19,014 nucleotides of DNA from the NCBI GenBank assembly GCA_037190665.1, contig JBBCJT010000244.1:1-19014 (forward strand), read 5' to 3'. This DNA is from JBBCJT01 sp037190665 (GTDB lineage Bacteria > Pseudomonadota > Alphaproteobacteria > Acetobacterales > Acetobacteraceae). Below are positions 11,868 to 19,014 of this stretch, piece by piece (position 1 is the stretch's first letter; every line of letters starts with the position of its first letter). The translations under genes and the position numbers were made by a program. Under the pieces are notes generated by a model. It had not been told where the DNA came from and ran no database searches. It saw nothing but the letters and a program-made list of their open reading frames with translations.

Positions 11868-12719
11868 ATGGTTTGTCGCATGAAGTCTTACGGGCGGCTC
11901 CTCGCCGGCATCATTTGCGGCCTGATGATCGCGGCCGGCGGGGCGCTGGCGGCAGCGCCGGAACCCTGGCAGTTCGGCATGCAGGCACCGGCGACGCCGG
12001 TGAAGGAAATCGTCGAGAACCTGCACAACATGATCCTCGTGATCATCACCGTCATCACGCTGTTCGTGCTGGCGCTGCTGGTGATCGTGGTGCTGCGCTT
12101 CAACGCGAAGCGGAATCCGACCCCGAGCACGACAAGCCACCACACGCTGCTGGAAGTCGCCTGGACGGTGGTGCCGGTGCTGATCCTGGTGGCGATCGCA
12201 ATCCCGTCCTTCCGGCTGCTCTATTTCCAGGACCGCGCCCGCGAGCCCGACATGACGCTGGAGGTCACCGCCTTCCAGTGGGCCTGGGAGTACCACTATC
12301 CGGACAACGGCAATTTCCGGTTCGAGAGCCGGATGATCGCGGATGCCGACCTCAAGCCCGGCCAGATCCGCAACCTGTCCGTGGATGAGGAGATCGTGGT
12401 CCCGGCCGGCAAGACCGTGCGCGTGCTGACCATGAGCCGCGACGTGATCCACAGCTTCTTCATGCCGGCCTTCGGCATCCAGAAATACGCCATTCCCGGC
12501 CGCACGCTCGAGACGTGGTTCCGCGTCGACAAGCCGGGCATCTACTACGGCCAGTGCAACCAGATCTGCGGCACCAACCACGCCTATATGCCGATCGCCG
12601 TGCGCGTGGTGCCGGAAGCGGAGTTCAACGCCTGGGCCGAACAGGCGAAATCCCGTTACGCGCAGGGTCTGCCGCCCGCCCCGGTGGGGTCGGTCTCGGT
12701 GGCCCAGGCCGCGCGCTGA
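11868..12719 (+). CDS. ctaC: Cytochrome c oxidase subunit II
   Basis: This 283-residue subunit receives electrons from cytochrome c at the binuclear CuA centre on the periplasmic side. An N-terminal signal-like segment (about 8-29) is followed by two membrane helices (about 55-77 and 95-118) and the cupredoxin domain. The aromatic patch WAWEYHYP is present. The CuA ligands are all visible: H195, C230, C234, H238 and M241, with the backbone-ligand position between the cysteines (CNQIC), so the site should be functional. There is no C-terminal heme c domain. Two starts are possible: ATG 11868 (AGGA at 11860) and ATG 11880, which gives a cleaner signal peptide (MKSYGRLL). It heads the cta block; ctaD follows 14 bp downstream. 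I saw only a weak promoter candidate near 11752-11780. Confidence 0.95.
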   Translation: MVCRMKSYGRLLAGIICGLMIAAGGALAAAPEPWQFGMQAPATPVKEIVENLHNMILVIITVITLFVLALLVIVVLRFNAKRNPTPSTTSHHTLLEVAWTVVPVLILVAIAIPSFRLLYFQDRAREPDMTLEVTAFQWAWEYHYPDNGNFRFESRMIADADLKPGQIRNLSVDEEIVVPAGKTVRVLTMSRDVIHSFFMPAFGIQKYAIPGRTLETWFRVDKPGIYYGQCNQICGTNHAYMPIAVRVVPEAEFNAWAEQAKSRYAQGLPPAPVGSVSVAQAAR

Positions 12720-12733
12720 GGAGCTGAGGACAG

Positions 12734-14350
12734 ATGGCCGCCGAAACCCACGCTGCCGACCACGGTCACGCGCACGACCACCACGACCATCATGACCACA
12801 AGCCCGGCTTCGTGAAGCGCTGGCTGTTCAGCACCAACCACAAGGACATCGGCACGCTGTACCTGATCTTCGCGGTGATCGCGGGGATCGTCGGGCTCGC
12901 GCTGTCGATCTACATGCGCGCCGAGCTGCAGAGCCCCGGCGTTCAGCTTTTCCGCGACGGGCAGCACTGGAACTCGGTCGTCACCGCGCACGGCGTGGTG
13001 ATGGTGTTCTTCGTGGTGATGCCGGCGCTGATCGGCGGCTTCGGCAACTGGTTCGTGCCGCTGATGATCGGCGCGCCGGACATGGCCTTCCCGCGCATGA
13101 ACAACGCCAGCTTCTGGTTCCTGGTGCCGGCCCTCATGCTGGCCGCCGGGTCCATGGTGGTCGGCGACGGCGCGGGCGTGGGCTGGACGCTGTACGTGCC
13201 GCTGTCGAACGCGACCTACCAGCCGGGCATGGCCGTGGACATGGCGCTGTTCGCGCTGCATCTCGCGGGCGCGTCGTCGATCCTGGGCGCGATCAACTTC
13301 ATCACCACGATCTTCAACATGCGCGCGCCGGGGATGACCCTGCACAAGATGCCGCTGTTCGCGTGGGCGATGCTGGTCACCGCGTTCCTGCTGCTGCTGG
13401 CCGTGCCGGTGCTGGCGGGCGCGATCACGATGGTGATCACGGACCGCAACTTCGGCACCGCCTTCTTCGATCCGCAGGGCGGCGGCGATCCGGTGCTGTT
13501 CCAGCACCTGTTCTGGTTCTTCGGCCACCCCGAAGTCTACATCATGATCCTGCCGGCCTTCGGCATCGTCAGCCACGTGGTGTCCACCTTCAGCCGCAAG
13601 CCGGTGTTCGGCTACCTGGGCATGGCCTACGCGATGGTGGCGATCGGCGTGGTCGGCTTCGTGGTGTGGGCGCACCACATGTTCACCTCTGGTATGGCGG
13701 TGGACACGCGCGCCTACTTCATGGCGGCGACCATGGTCATCGCCGTGCCCACGGGCATCAAGATCTTCTCCTGGATCGCCACCATGTGGGGCGGGTCGAT
13801 CCGGATGGAGGTGCCGATGATGTGGGCCATCGGCTTCATCTTCCTGTTCACCGTCGGCGGCGTGACGGGCGTGGTGCTGGCCAATGCCGGCCTCGATATG
13901 GTGCTGCACAACACCTATTACGTGATCGCCCACTTCCACTACGTGCTGTCGCTGGGCGCGGTGTTCGGGATCTTCTGCGGCTTCTTCTACTGGATCGGCA
14001 AGATGTCCGGCCGCCAGTATCCCGAGGGCCTGGCCCGGCTGCACTTCTGGGTCACTTTCGTCGGCGTGAACCTGACCTTCTTCCCGATGCACTTCCTCGG
14101 GCTCGCGGGCATGCCGCGCCGCTATCCGGACTATCCGGACGCGTTCGCCGGCTGGAACATGGTCGCCTCGATCGGGTCCTACATCGGCGGGCTGTCGATG
14201 GTGATCTTCCTCGTCATCGTCTGGAAGATCTTCACCAGCAAGGAGAAGCTGGCGGATAACTACTGGGGCGAGGGTGCGACCACGCTGGAATGGTCCGTCG
14301 CCTCCCCGCCGCCGTTCCACACCTTCGAGCAGCTTCCGCGGGTGAACTAG
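12734..14350 (+). CDS. ctaD: Cytochrome c oxidase subunit I, A1-type
   Basis: This 538-residue catalytic subunit reduces O2 to water at the heme a3-CuB site and pumps protons across the inner membrane. It has twelve predicted membrane helices. Visible ligands are H86 and H402 (heme a), H400 (heme a3), and H265, H314 and H315 (CuB). In the GHPEVY motif, E267 is the D-channel glutamate and Y269 the tyrosine that cross-links to H265. K-channel lysine (TGIKIFSW) and the D-channel entry region (GAPDMAFPRMNN) are present. This marks an aa3-type A1 heme-copper oxidase. The cytoplasmic N-terminus is unusually His/Asp-rich: nine histidines lie within residues 6-22. The ATG follows a GAGG ribosome site. 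ctaB starts 7 bp after the stop. Confidence 0.97.
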   Translation: MAAETHAADHGHAHDHHDHHDHKPGFVKRWLFSTNHKDIGTLYLIFAVIAGIVGLALSIYMRAELQSPGVQLFRDGQHWNSVVTAHGVVMVFFVVMPALIGGFGNWFVPLMIGAPDMAFPRMNNASFWFLVPALMLAAGSMVVGDGAGVGWTLYVPLSNATYQPGMAVDMALFALHLAGASSILGAINFITTIFNMRAPGMTLHKMPLFAWAMLVTAFLLLLAVPVLAGAITMVITDRNFGTAFFDPQGGGDPVLFQHLFWFFGHPEVYIMILPAFGIVSHVVSTFSRKPVFGYLGMAYAMVAIGVVGFVVWAHHMFTSGMAVDTRAYFMAATMVIAVPTGIKIFSWIATMWGGSIRMEVPMMWAIGFIFLFTVGGVTGVVLANAGLDMVLHNTYYVIAHFHYVLSLGAVFGIFCGFFYWIGKMSGRQYPEGLARLHFWVTFVGVNLTFFPMHFLGLAGMPRRYPDYPDAFAGWNMVASIGSYIGGLSMVIFLVIVWKIFTSKEKLADNYWGEGATTLEWSVASPPPFHTFEQLPRVN

Positions 14351-14357
14351 GCAGACG

Positions 14358-15296
14358 ATGAGCGACGTGCAGGCGCTCGGCCATGAGGAGGGGGACCGCG
14401 CGGTCCCCCTCGCCGCTTCGGCGGTGGGAGACTGGATCGCGCTGCTCAAGCCGCGCGTGATGGCGCTCGTCGTCTACACCGCGGCGATCGGCATGTTCGT
14501 CGCCCCGGTGCACCTGCATCCCGTGCTCGCCTTCGCCGCGATCCTGTCCATCGCCATCGGCGGCGGGGCCGCGGGCGCGCTGAACATGTGGTGGGAGCGC
14601 GAGACGGACGCGCTGATGCGGCGTACCGCCGGCCGGCCGCTGCCCGCGGGGCGCATCGATCCCGACGGGGCGCTGGGCTTCGGCATCGTGCTCGGCGTCG
14701 CCTCGGTGCTGCTGATGGGGCTCGCGGCCAACTGGCTCGCCGCCGGCGCGCTCGCCGGCTCGATCCTGTTCTACGTGCTCGTCTACACGGCGTGGCTGAA
14801 GCCGCGCACGCCGCAGAACATCGTCATCGGCGGGGCGGCCGGCGCCTTCCCGCCCGCCATCGGCTGGGCCGCGGCGACCGGGTCGTTCGAGGCGATGCCG
14901 CGGGTGCTGGTCGTCATCGGCTTCCGGTGGACGCCGCCGCATTTCTGGGCGCTGAGCCTGTGGGCGCGCGGCGATTACGCCCGCGCCGGCATCCCGATGC
15001 TGCCGGTGGTCGCCGGCGCGCGGGAGACGCGGCGGCAGATCCTGCTGTACTCGGTGGTGCTGGTCGCGACCTCCCTGCTGCCCTGCCTGTTCGGCGCCGG
15101 CTGGATCTACGGCGTGGTCACCGCGGTGCTGGGCGCGCGCTTCCTGTGGCTCGCCGTCCGCGTGCTGCGCGACGCGCAGGACGAGCGCGGCGAGAGCCTG
15201 ACCCGCGACGCGCCAGCCAAGGCGCTGTTCGCGTGGTCGATCCTGTACCTGTTCGGGGTTTTCGCCGCCCTTCTCGCGGACCATCTGCTGATATGA
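14358..15296 (+). CDS. ctaB: Protoheme IX farnesyltransferase (heme O synthase)
   Basis: CtaB attaches a farnesyl group to protoheme, making heme O, which heme A synthase then converts to the heme A used by CtaD. The 312-residue protein is an integral membrane prenyltransferase of the UbiA superfamily with about nine helices. The first polyprenyl-binding motif reads NMWWERETDALMRRT (from N76). Its first usual Asp is Glu here (E80), while D84 is kept. The second region reads YTAWLKPRTPQNIVIGGAAG, then DYARAGIPMLPV. The length is typical. The ATG at 14358 lies 7 bp after ctaD with no clear Shine-Dalgarno sequence, so coupling to ctaD translation is likely. Its stop overlaps the next start in ATGA. 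Heme A synthase (ctaA) is absent from this window and must be elsewhere. Confidence 0.95.
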   Translation: MSDVQALGHEEGDRAVPLAASAVGDWIALLKPRVMALVVYTAAIGMFVAPVHLHPVLAFAAILSIAIGGGAAGALNMWWERETDALMRRTAGRPLPAGRIDPDGALGFGIVLGVASVLLMGLAANWLAAGALAGSILFYVLVYTAWLKPRTPQNIVIGGAAGAFPPAIGWAAATGSFEAMPRVLVVIGFRWTPPHFWALSLWARGDYARAGIPMLPVVAGARETRRQILLYSVVLVATSLLPCLFGAGWIYGVVTAVLGARFLWLAVRVLRDAQDERGESLTRDAPAKALFAWSILYLFGVFAALLADHLLI

Positions 15297-15478
15297 TGGC
15301 AATGGACGGCAACCTGACGGAGCGGGACCTGAAGGATCCGAAGGAGTGGAGCAAGGCGGAAGCCGACGAGTTCCGCCGCCGGCGGCGGGGGCGCAACCTC
15401 GCGATGCTGGCGGCCCTCGGCGCGCTGGTGCTGCTGTTCTACGCGATCAGCATCGTGCGCCTGCAGGGGCCCGGCTGA
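15293..15478 (+). CDS. Small single-pass membrane protein of the cta operon
   Basis: This 61-residue protein lies between ctaB and ctaG. A charged N-terminal part (LTERDLKDPKEWSKAEADEF) leads to an Arg-rich stretch (RRRRRGR) and one membrane helix (about residues 37-54), followed by a short tail ending at ctaG. By the positive-inside rule the N-terminus should be cytoplasmic. Small proteins of this kind commonly sit at this position in alphaproteobacterial cta/cox operons (sometimes called CoxF) and are thought to help oxidase assembly. The ATG at 15293 overlaps the ctaB stop (ATGA); in-frame ATGs at 15296 and 15302 are alternatives. Its stop overlaps the ctaG start by one base (TGATG). This tight coupling supports a role with CtaG; the function is inferred. 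Confidence 0.78.
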   Translation: MMAMDGNLTERDLKDPKEWSKAEADEFRRRRRGRNLAMLAALGALVLLFYAISIVRLQGPG

Positions 15479-16068
15479 TGGCCGCGCGCGGGTCCAACGG
15501 GCGGATCGCCGCCACGCTGTGCGTGCTGGTGGCCGGGATGGTCGGCGCGTCCTTCGCCGCCGTGCCGCTCTACCGGCTGTTCTGCCAGGTCACCGGGTTC
15601 GACGGCACGCCGATGATCGGCCAGCCCGCCCCGGGTGCCACCGGCGAGCGGACGATCGCGGTGCATTTCGTCGCCAACACCCAGCGCGACATGCCCTGGC
15701 GCTTCGAGCCCGACCAGCGCGAGGTGCGGATGCGCCTCGGCGACGAGGCGGTGGCGTTCTACGTGGCGCGGAACAATGCGGCGACCCCGATCCGTGGCGT
15801 GGCCACCTACAACGTCACGCCCGAGAAGGCCGCGAAGTACTTCCACAAGACCGCATGCTTCTGCTTCGACGAGCAGACCCTCACCGCCGGGCAGGAGATG
15901 CAGTTCCCGCTTTCCTTCTGGGTGGACCCGAAGATCGCCGAGGACCCGGCGACGCGGGACGTGCGCAGCATCACCCTCTCCTACACCTTCTTCCACAGCC
16001 TCAACGACGCGGACCGGGCGGGTGCCGTCGCCTCGGCCGGGCCGCATGTCGGCCCGGCGCGGAACTGA
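15478..16068 (+). CDS. ctaG: Cytochrome c oxidase assembly protein CtaG (Cox11), CuB chaperone
   Basis: CtaG/Cox11 delivers copper to the CuB site of subunit I. The 196-residue protein has one N-terminal membrane anchor (about 9-30), then a periplasmic immunoglobulin-like copper-binding domain. The copper motif CFCF holds C127 and C129, with the conserved ACFCFDEQTL context, and the upstream C36 (YRLFCQVTGF) just after the membrane helix is also present. These three cysteines are the known functional set. The length matches the family. The ATG at 15478 shares a base with the stop of the small membrane protein, so the two are translationally coupled. ctaE follows after 105 bp, which holds no gene. 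Confidence 0.95.
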   Translation: MAARGSNGRIAATLCVLVAGMVGASFAAVPLYRLFCQVTGFDGTPMIGQPAPGATGERTIAVHFVANTQRDMPWRFEPDQREVRMRLGDEAVAFYVARNNAATPIRGVATYNVTPEKAAKYFHKTACFCFDEQTLTAGQEMQFPLSFWVDPKIAEDPATRDVRSITLSYTFFHSLNDADRAGAVASAGPHVGPARN

Positions 16069-16173
16069 GGGTGCGGGCCTGGTGAATGCCGCCGCGCGGG
16101 GCTTGATCCGCCACGCCGTCCGGGGTTTTGTGGATCACGATCACGGCCACGCGTCGGCCGAACGGAGATAGGC

Positions 16174-17019
16174 ATGGACACGCATGCGGCGGCCCCGGCG
16201 GCTGCCTCCGGGCTGAAGCAGCCCTACCACCTGGTCGACCCGTCGCCATGGCCGCTGGTCGCCGCCATCGCGGGCGGGCTGCTGGTGTTCGGCATCATCC
16301 TCGCGGCGCATGGTTCGACCTGGGCGGTGCTCTATGCCGGCATCGCCACGACCTTCGCGGTGATGTTCTTCTGGTGGCGCGACGTGGTGAAGGAAGCGCG
16401 CACGCCGGGCCTGCACACCGGCGTGGTGCGCCTCGGCCTGCGGTACGGCATGGCGCTGTTCATCACCTCCGAGGTGATGTTCTTCGTCGCTTTCTTCTGG
16501 GCCTATTTCCACTACGCGCTGTTCCCGGCGCACGTGCTCGGCCAGGAAGTGGCGATGTGGCCGCCGAAGGGGATCTACACCTTCGATCCCTGGGGGCTGC
16601 CCTTCCTCAACACGATGATCCTGCTGCTGTCCGGCACCACGATCACCTGGGCGCATCACGCGCTGATCGAGGGCAACCGCAAGGCGATGCTGCAGGGCCT
16701 CGCGCTCACCGTGCTGCTGGGCCTGTCCTTCACCTTCCTGCAGGCGGTCGAGTACGCGGAGGCGCCGTTCAAGTTCTACGGCGGCGGCATCTATCCGTCC
16801 GTCTTCTTCCTCGCCACCGGCTTCCACGGCTTCCACGTGATCGTCGGCACGACCTTCCTGATCGTGTGCCTGATCCGCGCCTGGAAGGGGCATTTCTCGG
16901 CGGAGCGGCATTTCGGCTTCGAGGCCGCGGCCTGGTACTGGCACTTCGTGGACGTGGTGTGGCTGTTCCTGTTCGTCTGCATTTACTGGTGGGGCGCGGG
17001 CGAGATCGCCCACCACTGA
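16174..17019 (+). CDS. ctaE: Cytochrome c oxidase subunit III
   Basis: This 281-residue seven-helix membrane subunit stabilises the oxidase core and proton uptake. It has the family hallmarks: YHLVDPSPWPL near the N-terminus, RYGMALFITSEVMFFVAFFW with the conserved Glu, LLLSGTTITWAHHALIEGNR, TFLQAVEYAEAPF, and the C-terminal AAWYWHFVDVVWLFLFVCIY, followed by WWG. The length is typical. The ATG at 16174 has GGAG upstream. It is separated from ctaG by 105 bp and is followed, after about 115 bp, by the palindromic repeat copy B before SURF1, so expression of SURF1 may be reduced or independent. Confidence 0.96.
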   Translation: MDTHAAAPAAASGLKQPYHLVDPSPWPLVAAIAGGLLVFGIILAAHGSTWAVLYAGIATTFAVMFFWWRDVVKEARTPGLHTGVVRLGLRYGMALFITSEVMFFVAFFWAYFHYALFPAHVLGQEVAMWPPKGIYTFDPWGLPFLNTMILLLSGTTITWAHHALIEGNRKAMLQGLALTVLLGLSFTFLQAVEYAEAPFKFYGGGIYPSVFFLATGFHGFHVIVGTTFLIVCLIRAWKGHFSAERHFGFEAAAWYWHFVDVVWLFLFVCIYWWGAGEIAHH

Positions 17020-17134
17020 CGCCCCGGACCTGCGGCGGCGGCGGAGGGGTTTCGCCCCCCGCCCACGCCTCCCGGGCGCGGCACCTCGCCGCATCGTCCG
17101 CCGGACCTCTCTCAGGCGAAACGGTCGCGGCCGC

Positions 17135-17326
17135 CTCCCGCTCGCGGGAGCCTTGCGGAACGATTGCGCTCCTTCCCCCTCTCCCGCCGGCGGGAGAGGG
17201 CCGGGGTGAGGGCGCACGCGCCGGCGCGCCGGTGAGGTGTCGCCTCCACCCCGGTCCCCTCCCCCTCCCGCGCGAGCGCGGACCCCTCCCTCTCCCGCAA
17301 GGCGGGAGAGGGAACGTTGCGCGACG
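17135..17326. repeat. 192-bp composite palindromic repeat, copy B
   Basis: This is co-linear with copy A (9392-9583), in the same orientation and of equal length. It has the first short hairpin CTCCCGCTCGCGGGAG (17135-17150), the CCCTCTCCCGCC/GGCGGGAGAGGG hairpin (17178-17200), GGGTGAGGG (17204-17212), a variable centre, and the final hairpin (17287-17312) with a TTGCG..ACG tail. The centre and the CCCTCACCC partner differ from copy A, while the hairpins are conserved, suggesting selection or gene conversion on the stems. It occupies most of the gene-free 17020-17389 interval, inside the otherwise same-strand cta block, where it could terminate or attenuate transcription into SURF1. Confidence 0.75.
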
Positions 17327-17389
17327 TGTCTGGCCTCCATCCGTCCGCAGGGCTCCACCGCCCCGGGCAGCCGCCGCCGGCCTGCCGGC

Positions 17390-18067
17390 ATGACCGGCCC
17401 GCGCCCCCGCTGGCGGCTGGCGCTGGCGATCACGCTTGCAGGCATCGCGCTGACCGTCGGCCTCGGCGTCTGGCAGGTGCAGCGTCTCGGCTGGAAGCGC
17501 GACATCCTCGCCGCCATCGACCGTGCCGAATCCGGCCCCGCCATTCCGCTGCCGGCCGATCCGCCGCCCTTCGCCCGGGTGCGCGCGGAAGGGCGCTTCG
17601 ATCCCGGCCATGCCGCCCTCTACGGCGTGCAGGTCCGGGGCGGGCAGGCCGGCGCGCGGCTGCTGGTCCCGCTGCTGCGCGACGGCGCGCCGCCGGTGCT
17701 GGTCGATCGCGGCTTCGTGCCGGTGCCGTGGTCGGGCGAGACGCCGTCCGGCCCGGTCTCGTTCGAGGCCTATGTCCGCCCCGGCGAGACGCGCGGCTGG
17801 TTCAGCCTCACCGACGATCTCGCGGGGCGGCGCTTCTACACGCTCGACCCCGCCGCCATCGGGCAGGCCATCGGCATCGCGAACCCCGCCCCCTACGTGC
17901 TGGTCGCGCTCGGCCCGCCCGCCGGCCGGGGGGCACCCGTTCCGGCCGAGGCGATGCCCCGCCCGCCGAACAACCACCTGAGCTACGCGGTCACCTGGTT
18001 CGGGCTTGCCGCCTCGCTCGCCGCCGTGTTCGTGATCTGGTGGAACAGGGAGCGCCGCCGCCGATGA
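17390..18067 (+). CDS. surf1: SURF1 (Shy1) family oxidase assembly protein
   Basis: SURF1 proteins help place heme a in subunit I during aa3-oxidase assembly. This 225-residue protein has the two-helix topology of the family. The first membrane helix (about 8-25) ends with the hallmark LGVWQVQRLGWK; a periplasmic domain contains FDPGHAALYG, RLLVPLLRDG and VLVDRGFVPVP; the C-terminal NNHLSYAVTWFGLA precedes a second helix (about 200-219). The ATG at 17390 lacks a clear Shine-Dalgarno sequence, but the hallmark motif directly follows it, and an upstream in-frame start would lie within the palindromic repeat and give low-complexity sequence. Its stop overlaps the start of the M32 carboxypeptidase gene in ATGA. 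It is separated from ctaE by 370 bp that include repeat copy B. Confidence 0.92.
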   Translation: MTGPRPRWRLALAITLAGIALTVGLGVWQVQRLGWKRDILAAIDRAESGPAIPLPADPPPFARVRAEGRFDPGHAALYGVQVRGGQAGARLLVPLLRDGAPPVLVDRGFVPVPWSGETPSGPVSFEAYVRPGETRGWFSLTDDLAGRRFYTLDPAAIGQAIGIANPAPYVLVALGPPAGRGAPVPAEAMPRPPNNHLSYAVTWFGLAASLAAVFVIWWNRERRRR

Positions 18068-19014
18068 CCGCCTACCAGCGCCTGGTCGACCGCTTCGCCC
18101 GCATCGCGACCGTGGGCGAGGCTTCCGGCATCCTCGGCTGGGATGCCGCCGCCATGATGCCGAAGGGCGGCGGGGCCGCGCGCGGCGACCAGATCGCCAT
18201 CCTCGCCGGGATCGCGCACGGCATGCTGACCGACGCGGCGACGGCGTCCGACCTCGCCGATGCCGTGCCGCCACCCGACCCGCGCGCGGCGGCGAACCTG
18301 CGGCTGATGCGCCACGCCCATGCCCGCGCTGTGGCGCTGCCGTCCGATCTGGTGGAAGCGCAGGCGCGCGCCAACTCCGCCTGCGAGAAGATCTGGCGCG
18401 ATGCGCGCGACGCCAGCGATTTCGCCATGGTCGCGCCCAGCCTGACGGAGGTGGTGCGGCTGGCGCGGCAGCAGGCCGCCGCCCTGTCCACCGCGCTCCG
18501 CCTGTCGCCCTACGACGCGCTGATGGACGGCTATCAGCGCGGCATCGGCGCCGCCGACGTCGCCCCGGTCTTCGCGGCCTACGAGACCTGGCTCGCCGAC
18601 GCTCTCCCGCGCGCGGAGGCGCTGCAGGCGTCCCGCCCCGCGCCCGTCGCGCCGCAGGGCCCGTTCCCGGCGTCGATCCAGCTCGCGCTCTGCCGGGAGC
18701 TGTCGCTGAAGGCCGGGCTGGAGGAGGAGCATTCGCGGCTCGACACCTCGACGCATCCGTTCTGCGGCGGCACCCCCAGCGACGTGCGCATCACCACCCG
18801 CACCAACGAGACGGATTTCGCCCAGGCCATCCTCGGCGTGCTGCACGAGACCGGGCATGCGCTGTACGAGCGCGGCCTGCCGCCCGACCTGACCCGCCAG
18901 CCGGCCGGCGAGGCGGCGGGCATGGCCGCGCACGAAAGCCAGAGCCTGATCATCGAGATGCAGGCCTGCCGGTCGGATGCGTATCTCGCCTTCCTCGGCC
19001 CGCGCCTGCACGCG
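18064..19014 (+). CDS. M32-family metallocarboxypeptidase (N-terminal part, cut by the window edge)
   Basis: 317 codons are visible from the ATG at 18064 to the window edge, with no stop. M32 enzymes are about 500 residues, so roughly 180 C-terminal residues lie outside. These cytoplasmic zinc carboxypeptidases trim C-terminal residues from peptides. Seen here are the N-terminal GWDAAAMMPKGG motif, the substrate-site block HPFCGGTPSDVRITTR, the zinc motif HETGH (H261, E262, H265) and the downstream HESQS with the third zinc ligand E291. All catalytic residues in the visible part are intact, so this looks functional. The start overlaps the SURF1 stop (ATGA), implying translational coupling, although no functional link to the oxidase is known. 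The physiological substrate is unknown. Confidence 0.93.
   Translation, partial: MTAYQRLVDRFARIATVGEASGILGWDAAAMMPKGGGAARGDQIAILAGIAHGMLTDAATASDLADAVPPPDPRAAANLRLMRHAHARAVALPSDLVEAQARANSACEKIWRDARDASDFAMVAPSLTEVVRLARQQAAALSTALRLSPYDALMDGYQRGIGAADVAPVFAAYETWLADALPRAEALQASRPAPVAPQGPFPASIQLALCRELSLKAGLEEEHSRLDTSTHPFCGGTPSDVRITTRTNETDFAQAILGVLHETGHALYERGLPPDLTRQPAGEAAGMAAHESQSLIIEMQACRSDAYLAFLGPRLHA

Noticed and set aside
12656..14449. 597-codon open frame antisense to ctaD
   Set aside because: His/Asp/Arg-rich sequence that mirrors the conserved ctaD codons. No motif, no ribosome site.
16069..16173. Possible terminator or promoter between ctaG and ctaE
   Set aside because: A short GATCC/GGATC pairing (16105-16109 with 16132-16136) is too weak, and no convincing -35/-10 pair is visible.
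16141..18274. Long minus-strand open frames opposite ctaE, repeat copy B and SURF1
   Set aside because: They read through the palindromic repeat and give Arg/Pro-rich sequence without motifs; the plus strand has clear genes.

Overview
The window is very GC-rich, with compact genes, strong G/C bias at third codon positions and frequent ATGA or short-gap gene junctions. It carries gcrA, a GANTC site, DUF1127 proteins, an alphaproteobacterial cytochrome c oxidase (cta) operon and a Rhodobacter-type PmtA-like methyltransferase. Together these point to an alphaproteobacterium, most likely Rhodospirillales/Acetobacteraceae (Roseomonas-like). That placement is inferred from gene content and composition only. 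The DNA looks chromosomal and mostly housekeeping. I see no transposase, phage gene, CRISPR array, tRNA or rRNA.

Layout. 1-150: hairpin-rich intergenic repeats. 160-2745: an AraC/GyrI-like regulator (minus strand), divergent from a TrxR-like ferredoxin--NADP reductase, followed by an unrecognised basic protein. 2724-4926 (minus): a soluble two-PAS histidine kinase and an OmpR-type response regulator whose genes overlap. 5085-5444: a DUF1127 protein and a second very small protein, divergent from the two-component pair, ending at a strong hairpin terminator. 5571-7750: lnt (apolipoprotein N-acyltransferase), then an XRE regulator with its own strong sigma70-like promoter and a structured leader of about 180 nt. 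7814-8764: an acetamidase/formamidase. 8765-9371: gcrA, with a DnaA-box match and a GANTC site upstream. 9372-9833: a gene-free stretch holding copy A of a 192-bp palindromic repeat. 9834-11746: a cold-shock protein, an EamA transporter and a PmtA-like methyltransferase. 11868-18067: ctaC, ctaD, ctaB, a small membrane protein, ctaG, ctaE and SURF1, interrupted before SURF1 by copy B of the same repeat. 18064-19014: the N-terminal part of an M32 carboxypeptidase, cut by the window edge.

How the genes work together. The cta block supplies the three core subunits of an aa3-type oxidase (CtaD, CtaC, CtaE), heme O synthesis (CtaB), CuB delivery (CtaG) and a heme a-related assembly factor (SURF1). 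Heme A synthase (CtaA) is not in the window. The kinase/regulator pair may control the divergent small-protein genes, because the shared intergenic region carries direct repeats. gcrA has the sequence signals expected for cell-cycle control.

I do not find a clearly new multi-gene system. The most unusual material is non-coding: the structured XRE leader, the gcrA upstream signals, the two co-linear 192-bp repeats, and a shared promoter-to-start geometry suggesting leaderless mRNAs for the reductase and lnt.
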